DNA of 13,952 nucleotides from an uncultured Rhodoferax sp. (GCA_936943465.1 CAKZJN010000290.1:1-13952), one strand, 5' to 3'; positions 1 to 7,040 are shown, numbered from the stretch's first letter. Notes: a model not told the origin generated them from the sequence alone. Numbers and translations: made by a program.

Positions 1-171
1 CCAGGGGTTGCGCGGGCCGTTCAGGTTGCCCCGGTCCTGCACTTCGAGCCCGTGGCTTTCCAGAATGCTGGCAATGTGGGCCACGCGCAGCGCCTCGGGG
101 CCCATGCTCGCGCCGCGACTGCCCGCGCCAATGTCGGTGGGTGCGCCTATCAGGCTGATGGAATGGTTCAT
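1..171 (-). CDS. rocF: Arginase (N-terminal 57 residues only; runs off the left edge)
   Basis: Arginase hydrolyses L-arginine to L-ornithine and urea in the cytoplasm using a two-manganese centre. The 57 visible residues, starting with the ATG whose complement is at 169-171, carry the family's N-terminal strand and glycine loop: ISLIGAPTDIGAGSRG at residues 5-20, then GPEALR. The later N-terminal section (HGLEVQDRGNL) also fits arginase. The manganese-binding motifs (GGDH, DAHxD) lie outside the window, so catalytic competence cannot be judged, and agmatinase or formiminoglutamase relatives are less likely but not excluded. Its ATG overlaps the TGA stop of the upstream asparaginase gene (ATGA at 171-168), so it is the second gene of a translationally coupled pair and probably shares its promoter near 1225-1252. 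Confidence 0.85.
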   Translation of the reverse strand, partial: MNHSISLIGAPTDIGAGSRGASMGPEALRVAHIASILESHGLEVQDRGNLNGPRNPW

Positions 172-1208
172 GGTGTTTGCAGTTTGAAAACGGGGTTGCG
201 GTCGCCCACATGCAGGCCACGGGCGTTGCGCAGAATCTTCGCACGCCAGGGCTCCAGCAGCCGGCGCTGGGCGTCGTCAAGCCAGCCCAACTGGTCCAGC
301 ACCTCGACCGTGGTGGCATACAGCGCGGCCTTGTTGCCATCGCTGATCTTGATAGCCAGCGCCTCGCCCCGGCTCTTGCTGCCAATCACCTGCACCCCGT
401 CAGCCCCGATCTTGCAGACCCAGTCGCCGCGCCCGGCCTGGGTAAAGGCCAGGTCGTTGCGGCCGGTGCCGCTGACCATCCAGGGCTGCGCTGTCATGGC
501 GGCAGACAGCGCGGAAAAGCTCTCACCCAGTTCGGCGTCGGCCGCGCCGGATGCCAGGCGCGCGTAACCGTAGGCCAGCTTGGACAGGGGCATGGCGTAG
601 TTGGGCGCCGAGCAGCCATCTATGCCCATGCGCAGTTCGTCGGCCGCCATGCCCACGGCCTGTGCCACGTTGTGGCGAATGGCCTGTTGCAGCGGGTGGT
701 CGGGGGCAACGTAATCGTCGGTGGGCCAGCCCTGCAAGACGCAGTGCGCCAGAAAGCCGGCATGCTTGCCGCTGCAGTTGTTGTGGCGCTCGTCAAACAC
801 CAGACCTTCCGGCGGCGCTTGCTCCAGCAGGGTAAAAAGCCCCGGCACATGGCAGCCGCAGCGCAGCGTGCGGTAGTTCAGCCCGGTCTTTTGCAACATG
901 CTTTCCGTGGCCGCCACATGCCGGTCTTCGCCGTTGTGGCTGGCGCAGAGCATGGCGACTTCTTCCTGCGTGTAGCCCAGTTGCGCCGGGCCGCCCGCCT
1001 GCACAAAGGGCAGGGCCTGTAGTGCCTTGAGCGTGGAGCGGGTGAAGATGCGCTGGTGTGCGTCGCCCACGCAGGCGGTGAGTTGGCCTCGGCGGTTCAC
1101 CACCGCCACGGCCCCGAAATGCAGGCTCTCAGGCGTGCCGCCGCGGGTGAGTTGAATCAGGGGTTCCAGGGTCACAAAGGCTCCAGGGGGTTCTTGGCTC
1201 GGCGCCAT
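168..1208 (-). CDS. L-asparaginase, Asparaginase_II family (zinc-type, Rhizobium etli ReAV-like)
   Basis: Predicted to hydrolyse L-asparagine to aspartate and ammonia. The 346-residue protein carries the family's motifs in order: RGG (22-24), RSTLKALQALP (57-67), CASHNGEDRH (88-97), HNNCSGKHAGF (142-152), GIDGCSAP (195-202) and a GTGRNDL-type loop. ReAV, the R. etli enzyme, uses Ser48/Lys51 and a zinc bound by Cys135, Lys138 and Cys189. Here Ser58, Lys61, Cys145, Lys148 and Cys199 fall at exactly those positions with a constant +10 offset, so the active site looks intact. The start chosen is the ATG at 1208; an alternative further upstream (1262) would overlap the divergent dioxygenase gene and add an unconserved tail. 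No good Shine-Dalgarno precedes it. It is followed without a gap by arginase, suggesting a small asparagine/arginine nitrogen-release operon. Family assignment is firm; substrate preference is inferred. Confidence 0.9.
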   Translation of the reverse strand: MAPSQEPPGAFVTLEPLIQLTRGGTPESLHFGAVAVVNRRGQLTACVGDAHQRIFTRSTLKALQALPFVQAGGPAQLGYTQEEVAMLCASHNGEDRHVAATESMLQKTGLNYRTLRCGCHVPGLFTLLEQAPPEGLVFDERHNNCSGKHAGFLAHCVLQGWPTDDYVAPDHPLQQAIRHNVAQAVGMAADELRMGIDGCSAPNYAMPLSKLAYGYARLASGAADAELGESFSALSAAMTAQPWMVSGTGRNDLAFTQAGRGDWVCKIGADGVQVIGSKSRGEALAIKISDGNKAALYATTVEVLDQLGWLDDAQRRLLEPWRAKILRNARGLHVGDRNPVFKLQTP

Positions 1209-1224
1209 TGTCGGGCATTGCTTG

Positions 1225-1252
1225 CCTATACTGTTTGATCCCACTCTGGCAA
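1225..1252 (-). promoter_or_regulatory. Candidate sigma70 promoter for the asparaginase-arginase pair, overlapping a plus-strand -10-like site
   Basis: On the minus strand, TTGCCA (1252-1247) is followed after 16 bp by TATAGG (1230-1225). This would start transcription about 10 nt before the asparaginase ATG at 1208. On the plus strand TATACT (1227-1232) overlaps it and could serve the dioxygenase gene at 1261, though I see no convincing -35 for that direction. Overlapping divergent elements would make the two transcripts compete. Prediction by eye only. Confidence 0.35.
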
Positions 1253-1260
1253 AGGCATTC

Positions 1261-2100
1261 ATGCTGACATCGGAACAGAAAGCACGCTACCGGCAGGACG
1301 GACTCATCGTGTTGCCCGGCTTCAAGTCGCCGGCGCACATTGCGGCGCTGCGTGCGCAGGCCCAGCAGATCGTCGAGGCCTTTGACCCCGCCACCAGCAA
1401 AACCATCTTCACCACCAACGAGCAGGTGCGCGCGGTGGACCGCTATTTTCTGGACTCCGCCACCCGCAGCAGTTGCTTCTTTGAGGAAGAAGCCTTTGAC
1501 GCGGAGGGGCAACTGCGGCAGGCCAAGGAACTTTCAATCAACAAGATCGGCCACGCCATGCACGACCTGGACCCGGTGTTCAGTGCGTTTTCGCGGGGCC
1601 CCGAATTGCACGCACTGGCCCAGGATGCGGGGCTGGTGGAACCGCAAATCTGGCAGTCCATGTATATCTTCAAGCAGCCCGGCATTGGCGGCGAGGTGGG
1701 CTGGCACCAGGACGCCACCTTCTTTGACAGCAGCCCGATCAGCGTGACCACCTTCTGGTTTGCGCTGGAAGATGCCACGCTGGAGAACGGCTGCCTCTGG
1801 GCCGAGTTGGGCGGTCACCGCAGCCCCTTGCGCGAGCGTTTTGTGCGCCACGGCGATACGGTCACCATGGAAAAGCTCGATGCCACGCCATGGCCAAATG
1901 CGCACAGCGCGGTGCCGCTGGAGGTGGAGGCCGGCACGCTGGTCATGTTCCACGGATTGCTACCGCACTACAGCGCGCCGAACCGCTCGCCCCGCTCGCG
2001 CCACGCCTACACGCTGCACGTCACCGACGGCCAAACCGCCTACGCGCCGACCAACTGGCTGCAGCGCGGCACGGACTTCCCGGTGCGCGGCTTTGTCTAG
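1261..2100 (+). CDS. Phytanoyl-CoA dioxygenase (PhyH) family Fe(II)/2-oxoglutarate oxygenase, PHYHD1-like
   Basis: A 279-residue oxygenase expected to couple 2-oxoglutarate decarboxylation to hydroxylation of an unknown small molecule. The iron-binding facial triad is visible as His149-x-Asp151 (in GWHQDATFF) and His236 (in PHYSAPN); Arg247, eleven residues further on, is placed to bind 2-oxoglutarate as in human PHYH. From memory, several blocks match the animal protein PHYHD1 closely: SINKIGHAMHDLDPVF (92-107), QSMYIFKQP..GGEV (132-146), EDATLENGCLW (170-180), RSRHAYTLH (245-253) and NWLQ (265-268). That is stronger similarity than to phytanoyl-CoA hydroxylase itself. The ATG at 1261 is preferred over an upstream TTG at 1222, because the conserved start (SEQKARYRQDGLIVLPGF) begins there. 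A class V aminotransferase follows 41 bp downstream on the same strand, so the two are probably co-transcribed. Phosphonate oxygenases of the PhnY type belong to the same superfamily and are an alternative reading. Confidence 0.88.
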   Translation: MLTSEQKARYRQDGLIVLPGFKSPAHIAALRAQAQQIVEAFDPATSKTIFTTNEQVRAVDRYFLDSATRSSCFFEEEAFDAEGQLRQAKELSINKIGHAMHDLDPVFSAFSRGPELHALAQDAGLVEPQIWQSMYIFKQPGIGGEVGWHQDATFFDSSPISVTTFWFALEDATLENGCLWAELGGHRSPLRERFVRHGDTVTMEKLDATPWPNAHSAVPLEVEAGTLVMFHGLLPHYSAPNRSPRSRHAYTLHVTDGQTAYAPTNWLQRGTDFPVRGFV

Positions 2101-2141
2101 CGTGCTAAGCTATTTTTCTTAAAACACAACGGAGACACCCC

Positions 2142-3296
2142 ATGCCCGGACTCGTTCCCCATATTGACCCCGATGGACTGCTCGAATTTTCGGTGGTCTA
2201 CACCGACCGCGCCCTCAACCACATGTCGCAGCGCTTTCAGGGCGTGATGCGGGACATTTCCGCCATGCTCAAAGAGGTGTACCACGCGCCCTCCGTGGCC
2301 CTGGTTCCCGGCAGCGGCACCTTTGGTATGGAAGCGGTAGCCCGCCAGTTTGCCACCGGCAAAAAGGCCATGGTCATCCGCAATGGCTGGTTCAGCTACC
2401 GCTGGACGCAGATTTTTGACATGGGCAACATCCCGGCCGAGTCCACCGTGCTCAAGGCACGCCGCACCGGCACCGACCGCCAGTCGCCCTGGACCCCCTG
2501 CCCGATTGGCGAAGTGGTGGCCGCCATCCGCGAGAAAAAGCCCGATGTGGTGTTTGCGCCCCACGTTGAAACCTCCGCCGGCATGATCCTGCCCGATGAC
2601 TACCTGCGTGCCGTGGCCGCTGCGGTGCACGAAGTGGGCGGCCTGTTTGTGCTGGACTGCATTGCCTCCGGCGCACTGTGGGTCAACATGGAAGACATCG
2701 GCGTTGATGTGCTGGTGACCGCCCCGCAAAAGGGCTGGAGCGGCTCGCCCTGCTGCGCCATGGTGATGATGAGCGCGCGGGCCCGCGCCGCCATTGACGG
2801 CACCACCAGCTCCAGCTTTGCCTGCGACCTCAAGAAGTGGATGCAGATCATGGAAGCCTACGAAAAGGGCGGCCATGCCTACCACGCCACCATGCCCACC
2901 GACGCCCTGGTGCGCCTGCATGAAGTCATGAGCGAAACCCGCAACTACGGTTTCGAAAAAGTGCGCCAGGAGCAACTGTCGCTGGGCAGCAAGGTGCGTG
3001 CGCTGTTTGAGAACCGAGGCATCGTCAGCGTGGCGGCCGATGGCTTCAAGGCCCCCGGCGTGGTGGTGAGCTACACCACCGACACAGACATTCAGAACAG
3101 CAAAAAGTTCCTGGCCCTGGGCCTGCAAACTGCCGCCGGCGTACCGCTGCAATGCGACGAACCGGCCGATTTCATGACCTTCCGCGTCGGCCTGTTCGGC
3201 CTGGAAAAACTGCACAACGTGGACCGCAGCGTGGCGCATCTGGCGGCTGCGCTGGATTCCATGGGCATCAAGGCGCCCGAGGCAGTCGCTGCCTGA
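2142..3296 (+). CDS. Class V-fold PLP-dependent aminotransferase (alanine/serine-glyoxylate aminotransferase-like)
   Basis: A 384-residue fold-type I PLP enzyme that should move an amino group to a 2-oxo acid, glyoxylate or pyruvate being the usual partners in this subgroup. Visible features are the phosphate-binding turn GSGT (57-60), HVETSAG (141-147), the Asp that pairs with the pyridine nitrogen at 172 (LDCIASG), the Schiff-base Lys197 in TAPQKGWSGSP, and Arg348 in TFRVGLFG as probable substrate-carboxylate anchor. Length is normal for the family. GGAGA at 2131-2135 is a good ribosome binding site, six bases before the ATG. It lies 41 bp after the PHYHD1-like oxygenase, implying a joint pathway, and converges on another aminotransferase. 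2-Aminoethylphosphonate:pyruvate aminotransferase is a related possibility, but no phosphonate gene is present here. Subfamily and substrate are not determinable from sequence alone. Confidence 0.85.
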   Translation: MPGLVPHIDPDGLLEFSVVYTDRALNHMSQRFQGVMRDISAMLKEVYHAPSVALVPGSGTFGMEAVARQFATGKKAMVIRNGWFSYRWTQIFDMGNIPAESTVLKARRTGTDRQSPWTPCPIGEVVAAIREKKPDVVFAPHVETSAGMILPDDYLRAVAAAVHEVGGLFVLDCIASGALWVNMEDIGVDVLVTAPQKGWSGSPCCAMVMMSARARAAIDGTTSSSFACDLKKWMQIMEAYEKGGHAYHATMPTDALVRLHEVMSETRNYGFEKVRQEQLSLGSKVRALFENRGIVSVAADGFKAPGVVVSYTTDTDIQNSKKFLALGLQTAAGVPLQCDEPADFMTFRVGLFGLEKLHNVDRSVAHLAAALDSMGIKAPEAVAA

Positions 3297-3401
3297 TTGT
3301 TATTGAGTTACCCATAAGCACCCGGTTAGAGGTGCAGGAGTTCTTGTGTGCAGAGAAGACAGTTCATTGAACGGCTGGGTGGTCTGTCCATCAGGCGCCC
3401 A

Positions 3402-4580
3402 TCATTTAGCACGTTCCAGCCAGCTCTCTAGCCGCTCCACGCCCTGGTGCAGCCGGGCAATATCTTTGGACGCAAAACACCAGCGCAGCCAGCCATTGGC
3501 CTCCGGCGCAAAGGCGTTACCGGGGGCCAGGCCCAGCCCGGCCTCCTGCACCAGCCGCTTGGCGATGGTGAGCGAGTCGTCCGGCAGCGGCACTTTGAAG
3601 AACGCATACATGCCACCCTTGGGGCTGGCCAGTTCCACGCCGGGCAGGGCTTGCAGTGCGGGCACCAGCGCGTCGCGGCAGGCCTTCAGGTGCTGCACGA
3701 CGCGGGGCGTGACTTCATCGGCCCGCTCCAGTGCGGCAATGCCGGCACGCTGCACAAAGGTGCTGGCACACGACGTGTTGAACTCAATCAGTTTGCCCAT
3801 GGCGGCAGTCATGCTCGGCGGCATCACCAGCCAGCCCAGGCGCCAGCCGGTCATCAGATAGCTTTTGGAAAAGCTGTGCACCACCACCAGCCGGTCTTCG
3901 GGTTCCGAGTGGTCCAGAAAGCTCGGCGCGCAGGCTTGTGCGGTGGGCTCGTAGTACAGGTTTTCGTAGACCTCGTCGGCCAGGATCCAGGTGCCCGTCT
4001 TGCGGCAGTGCGCCAGAATGGCGCGCTGTTCGTCGGGGGCGAGGGTCCAGCCGGTGGGGTTGTTGGGGGCGTTGACGATCAGCAGCTTGGTGGCCGGGGT
4101 GATGGCGGCCAGCAGGGCGTCCAGGTCCAGTGTCCAGGCACCTGCTTTGGGTTGCAGACTGACCGTGCGCAATTGGCCGCCCATGATCAGTGCCTGCGCC
4201 GTCAGGTTGGGCCAGACCGGCGTGACCGCCACCACTTCGTCGCCCGGATCGACGATGGCCTGCACTGCCAGCATCAGCGCACTCACGCCGCCACTGGTCA
4301 CCGCGATGCGGTCCGCTCCGATGGCCGTGCCGCCGTTGTGCTGCGGGTGCTTGAGCGACATGGCGCGCGCCAGGCCCTCGCGCAGGTAGGGCAGGCCGAG
4401 GTTATGGGCGTAAAAGGTTTCGCCATGGTGGAGTGAATCAATGGCGGCCTGGCGGATGAAGTCGGGGGTGACTTCATCGCTCTCGCCAAACCAGAACGCC
4501 AGCACATCGCTGCGGCCGATGCCGGCGTTGGCGACTTCGCGGATTTTGGATTCTTCGAGGTTCAGGATGGTGTTGCGCAT
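3402..4580 (-). CDS. Class I/II PLP-dependent aminotransferase (aspartate aminotransferase family)
   Basis: A 392-residue cytoplasmic aminotransferase with the full class I signature set: substrate/PLP aromatic tower region FYAHNLGLPYLRE (56-68), SGGVSAL (96-102), NAPNNPTG (170-177) with Asn174, ADEVYE (201-206) with Asp202 and Tyr205 binding PLP, Schiff-base Lys239 in SFSKSYLMTGWRLGW, Arg247, and a C-terminal carboxylate-binding Arg366 in WLRWCF. Length is typical. It follows the GlcD-type oxidase by 29 bp on the same strand, so it is probably the second gene of that operon. No strong Shine-Dalgarno is seen before its ATG, which could mean re-initiation from the upstream gene. The donor amino acid is unknown; aspartate, aromatic and branched-chain enzymes share these motifs. 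It ends tail to tail with the class V aminotransferase, 105 bp apart. Confidence 0.87.
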   Translation of the reverse strand: MRNTILNLEESKIREVANAGIGRSDVLAFWFGESDEVTPDFIRQAAIDSLHHGETFYAHNLGLPYLREGLARAMSLKHPQHNGGTAIGADRIAVTSGGVSALMLAVQAIVDPGDEVVAVTPVWPNLTAQALIMGGQLRTVSLQPKAGAWTLDLDALLAAITPATKLLIVNAPNNPTGWTLAPDEQRAILAHCRKTGTWILADEVYENLYYEPTAQACAPSFLDHSEPEDRLVVVHSFSKSYLMTGWRLGWLVMPPSMTAAMGKLIEFNTSCASTFVQRAGIAALERADEVTPRVVQHLKACRDALVPALQALPGVELASPKGGMYAFFKVPLPDDSLTIAKRLVQEAGLGLAPGNAFAPEANGWLRWCFASKDIARLHQGVERLESWLERAK

Positions 4581-4609
4581 GCGGTACCCGGTTTCGCCAG
4601 CGTGGCGAC

Positions 4610-6112
4610 CTAAAAACGCTCCAGTTCCGGGTGCTTGATCTGCCCGCCGCGCACCAGCATCTTTCCGTATTCGGCGCAGCGGTGCAGCGTGGGAATCACC
4701 TTGCCGGGGTTGAGCAGGCCTTGCGGATCAAAGGCGGCCTTGAGCGCAAACATCTGCGCGTTTTCTTCGGCACTGAACTGCACGCACATGCTGTTGAGCT
4801 TTTCCACGCCCACGCCGTGCTCGCCGGTCACTGTGCCGCCCATGGCCACGCTGGTCTCCAGGATGTCGGCGCCGAACAACTCGCAGCGGTGCAGTTGGTC
4901 GGGGTCGTTGGCATCAAACAGAATCAGCGGATGCAGGTTGCCGTCGCCTGCATGGAATACATTGCAGCAGCGCAACTGGTATTTCTTTTCCATCTCGGCA
5001 ATCGCCAGCAGGATGTCGGCCAGACGCTTGCGCGGAATGGTGCTGTCCATGCACATGTAGTCGGGGCTGATGCGGCCCGACGCGGGGAACGCATTTTTGC
5101 GCCCGCTCCAGAAGCGCATGCGCTCGGCCTCGCTGTTGCTCACCGCAATTTGCGTGGCACCGGCGGCGGTCAGCACCGCACTCATGCGGCCGATTTCTTC
5201 TTCCACTTCTTCGGGTGTGCCATCGCTTTCGCACAGCAGAATGGCCGCAGCGTTCAGGTCGTAACCGGCGTGCACGTAGTCTTCCACGGCGGCGGTCATG
5301 GGCTTGTCCATCATCTCCAGCCCGGCCGGAATGATGCCGGCACCGATCACCGCAGCGACCGCCTCGCCGGCTTTGCGGATGTCGTCAAAGCTGGCCATGA
5401 TGCAGCGCGCCAGTTGCGGCTTGGGAACCAGTTTGACGGTGACTTCGGTGGTCACGGCCAGCATGCCCTCACTGCCGATCACCACGCTCAGGAAATCGTA
5501 GCCGGCGTCGTCGAGCGCATCGCTGCCGAAGGTGACCGGCTCGCCCTCCATGGTGAAGCCGCGTACCTTCTGGATGTTGTGCAACGTGAGGCCGTACTTG
5601 AGGCAGTGCACGCCGCCCGAGTTTTCTGCCACGTTGCCGCCGATGGTGCAGGCGATCTGGCTGCTCGGGTCGGGCGCGTAGTACAGGCCGTAGGGCGCAG
5701 CGGCCTCGCTGATGGCCAGGTTGCGCACGCCACATTGCACCACCGCCGTGCGGCTGCGTTTGTCGATCTTCAATATCTTGTTGAACTTGGCCAGCGACAG
5801 GGTCACGCCCAGCGCGTTGGGCATGGCACCACCGGAAAGTCCGGTGCCCGCTCCGCGCGCCACCACCGGTACGCCCAAACCATGGCAAGCCTTGAGCACC
5901 GCCGCTACCTGCGCCTCGGTTTCGGGCAGGGCCACCAGCAACGGGCGGGCGCGGTAGGCGGTTAGCCCGTCGCACTCGTAGGGCGTGGTGTCTTCGGTCT
6001 GGTAGAGCAGGGCGTGGGCCGGCAGCAGCGGCTTTAAGGCCTGCAACACCCTGGCCTGCAACTCGGCACGTTGCAGCAGTTCAGTCGCGGAAGCGGTTGC
6101 GGGAGCGTTCAT
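4610..6112 (-). CDS. glcD: FAD-binding 2-hydroxy-acid oxidase, glycolate oxidase subunit GlcD family
   Basis: A 500-residue flavoprotein, the same size as E. coli GlcD (499). The N-terminal PCMH-type FAD domain (about 55-230) shows VVARGAGTGLSGGA (83-96) and GNVAENSGG (159-167). The C-terminal oxidase domain shows NVFHAGDGNLHP (384-395), TGEHGVG (429-435) and LNPGK (467-471), which carry the conserved histidines of the glycolate / D-lactate / D-2-hydroxyglutarate dehydrogenase superfamily. GlcD works with GlcE and the iron-sulphur subunit GlcF to oxidise glycolate to glyoxylate, but neither partner is adjacent: the next gene is an aminotransferase. They may lie elsewhere, or this may be a stand-alone D-2-hydroxy-acid dehydrogenase. 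The ATG at 6112 is preferred over a GTG at 6142. An oxidase making a 2-oxo acid next to an aminotransferase that could consume it is a sensible operon. Confidence 0.82.
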   Translation of the reverse strand: MNAPATASATELLQRAELQARVLQALKPLLPAHALLYQTEDTTPYECDGLTAYRARPLLVALPETEAQVAAVLKACHGLGVPVVARGAGTGLSGGAMPNALGVTLSLAKFNKILKIDKRSRTAVVQCGVRNLAISEAAAPYGLYYAPDPSSQIACTIGGNVAENSGGVHCLKYGLTLHNIQKVRGFTMEGEPVTFGSDALDDAGYDFLSVVIGSEGMLAVTTEVTVKLVPKPQLARCIMASFDDIRKAGEAVAAVIGAGIIPAGLEMMDKPMTAAVEDYVHAGYDLNAAAILLCESDGTPEEVEEEIGRMSAVLTAAGATQIAVSNSEAERMRFWSGRKNAFPASGRISPDYMCMDSTIPRKRLADILLAIAEMEKKYQLRCCNVFHAGDGNLHPLILFDANDPDQLHRCELFGADILETSVAMGGTVTGEHGVGVEKLNSMCVQFSAEENAQMFALKAAFDPQGLLNPGKVIPTLHRCAEYGKMLVRGGQIKHPELERF

Positions 6113-6514
6113 AGTTGACTTTTTGTGTAGCTGTCGTAGCACTGTAGAGCAAGCAAGCCGGCCCTAGCGTGAATTAACTTGCATGGGGCTTTGAATTGCC
6201 GGGCATCTGGATATTCCGGTGGATTAAGGGCTTGATCTGTAAGAAGGTCCTTGAGTCGACTGATGTGTGCAATTTGAACCAGAATTCAAGGCCGGGTTCG
6301 CCGCGAAAGCAGCCGGTCGCGGGCAAGACGAAAACGAAGGTGTTTTCTCCGATAGCAGACTTTGCCGACACGGGGCCAAATTCATCGTTCTTCAATCGCA
6401 ACGGAATCCGCCTCTAGCGCAGCGCGGTCCTGGAAGCCCAATGCAGGCACGGCGTTGAGATTCTCAGTAAGCCTATGATGGAACCTCTATCCACCGCTTG
6501 TTTAAGGACAACGT
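6113..6514. other. 402-bp non-coding spacer, visibly less GC-rich than its surroundings
   Basis: The stretch separates the glcD-like start (minus) from the cytochrome start (plus) and should contain both promoters. Two overlapping small open frames (6174-6401 minus, 6196-6417 plus) show neither a ribosome binding site nor a recognisable protein family, so I do not call them genes. Visible structure: an inverted repeat GAAAAC-GAAGGT-GTTTTC at 6330-6347, and a perfect palindrome TGAGATTCTCA at 6456-6466. The palindrome lies just before TATGAT (6474-6479), a possible -10 for the cytochrome gene. The 6174-6417 part could be a degenerate gene, an intergenic repeat or a small RNA locus; nothing here decides between them. 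Confidence 0.5.
6504..6508 (+). promoter_or_regulatory. Ribosome binding site for the cytochrome c gene
   Basis: AAGGA sits six bases before the ATG at 6515, and the encoded signal peptide begins at that ATG, so it fixes the start. Confidence 0.7.
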
Positions 6515-6991
6515 ATGCAATTGAACCTCATCGCTGGCGCTGCCTGCCTGGCTATCGCGTTGCCGACTTTCGCTGCTGATGTAACCTACCGCGCCGATGT
6601 GGCGCCGATCATGAAGAAGTATTGCGCCGAGTGCCACTCGGCACCTGGTGCTCCGACCATGGCCGAGTTCAAACTGGACGAGGCGAAATACAAAAAGGCC
6701 GAGTCAGGCCCACGCACCGACACCTATGAAGACCTCGTGATGCTGATTGCCTACCCGTCCACCGGTGCCTTCATGCGCCGTCTGGACGACGGTACCAGCC
6801 CGTACTCAGGTGGTAAACCCGGAAATATGTACAAAAGTCTGGGTGAAACCGATGCCGAGCGCGCGGCCAATCTGGCCGTCCTCAAAGCCTGGGTCGGAGA
6901 AGGCGGTTGGAACCTCAATCGCATGGCAGCACGCGGTGATGTACCAGCTTTGACCAAAGAGCAATTAGACAAACTCAAACTCAAATACTAG
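6515..6991 (+). CDS. Periplasmic mono-haem c-type cytochrome
   Basis: A 158-residue exported electron carrier. Residues 1-20 form a signal peptide (hydrophobic stretch LIAGAACLAIALPTFA, likely cleaved after Ala20 or Ala21). One haem-binding motif, CAECH, lies at 37-41, directly after DVAPIMKKY, the usual lead-in for this cytochrome class; Met105 (KPGNMYKS) or Met87 could be the sixth iron ligand. No second CxxCH and no membrane anchor are present. The gene stands alone, with its own spacer upstream and a terminator-like hairpin downstream, so its redox partner cannot be read from context. A link to the flavoprotein oxidase that starts 402 bp away in the opposite direction is possible but speculative. 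Confidence 0.88.
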   Translation: MQLNLIAGAACLAIALPTFAADVTYRADVAPIMKKYCAECHSAPGAPTMAEFKLDEAKYKKAESGPRTDTYEDLVMLIAYPSTGAFMRRLDDGTSPYSGGKPGNMYKSLGETDAERAANLAVLKAWVGEGGWNLNRMAARGDVPALTKEQLDKLKLKY

Positions 6992-7040
6992 TTTCCCGCA
7001 CCCTCTGGCCAGCAAAGGGATGGCCATCCACCAGAAAATC

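Noticed and set aside
177..1022. Long plus-strand open frame opposite the asparaginase
   Set aside because: It is the antisense of a well-supported gene with intact catalytic motifs, has no family resemblance and reflects high-GC codon use.
2097..3239. 380-codon minus-strand open frame opposite the class V aminotransferase
   Set aside because: His/Gly/Ala-rich composition typical of an antisense shadow; the plus-strand gene has all PLP motifs.
1261..3296. Phosphonate (2-aminoethylphosphonate) degradation operon
   Set aside because: PhyH-type oxygenases and class V aminotransferases do occur there, but no PhnX, PhnZ, PhnA or transporter gene is present and the oxygenase looks PHYHD1-like.
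3280..3335. Short hairpins AGGCAG-TCG-CTGCCT (3280-3294) and GCACC/GGTGC (3318-3335) between the convergent aminotransferases
   Set aside because: Stems of 5-6 bp without a T-run; too weak to call a terminator in the 105-bp gap.
3447..4436. Plus-strand open frame opposite the class I aminotransferase
   Set aside because: Shadow frame; no recognisable domain and no ribosome site, while the minus strand has the full class I signature.
4631..5965. 444-codon plus-strand open frame opposite the glcD-like gene
   Set aside because: Very His/Ala/Gln-rich, no domain; the opposite strand encodes a complete flavoprotein.
6174..6401. 75- and 73-codon small open frames on opposite strands in the spacer
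   Set aside because: No ribosome binding site, no family resemblance; kept only as a spacer of interest.
6455..6479. TTGAGA (6455-6460) as a -35 with TATGAT as -10
   Set aside because: The spacer is only 13 bp, too short for a sigma70 promoter.
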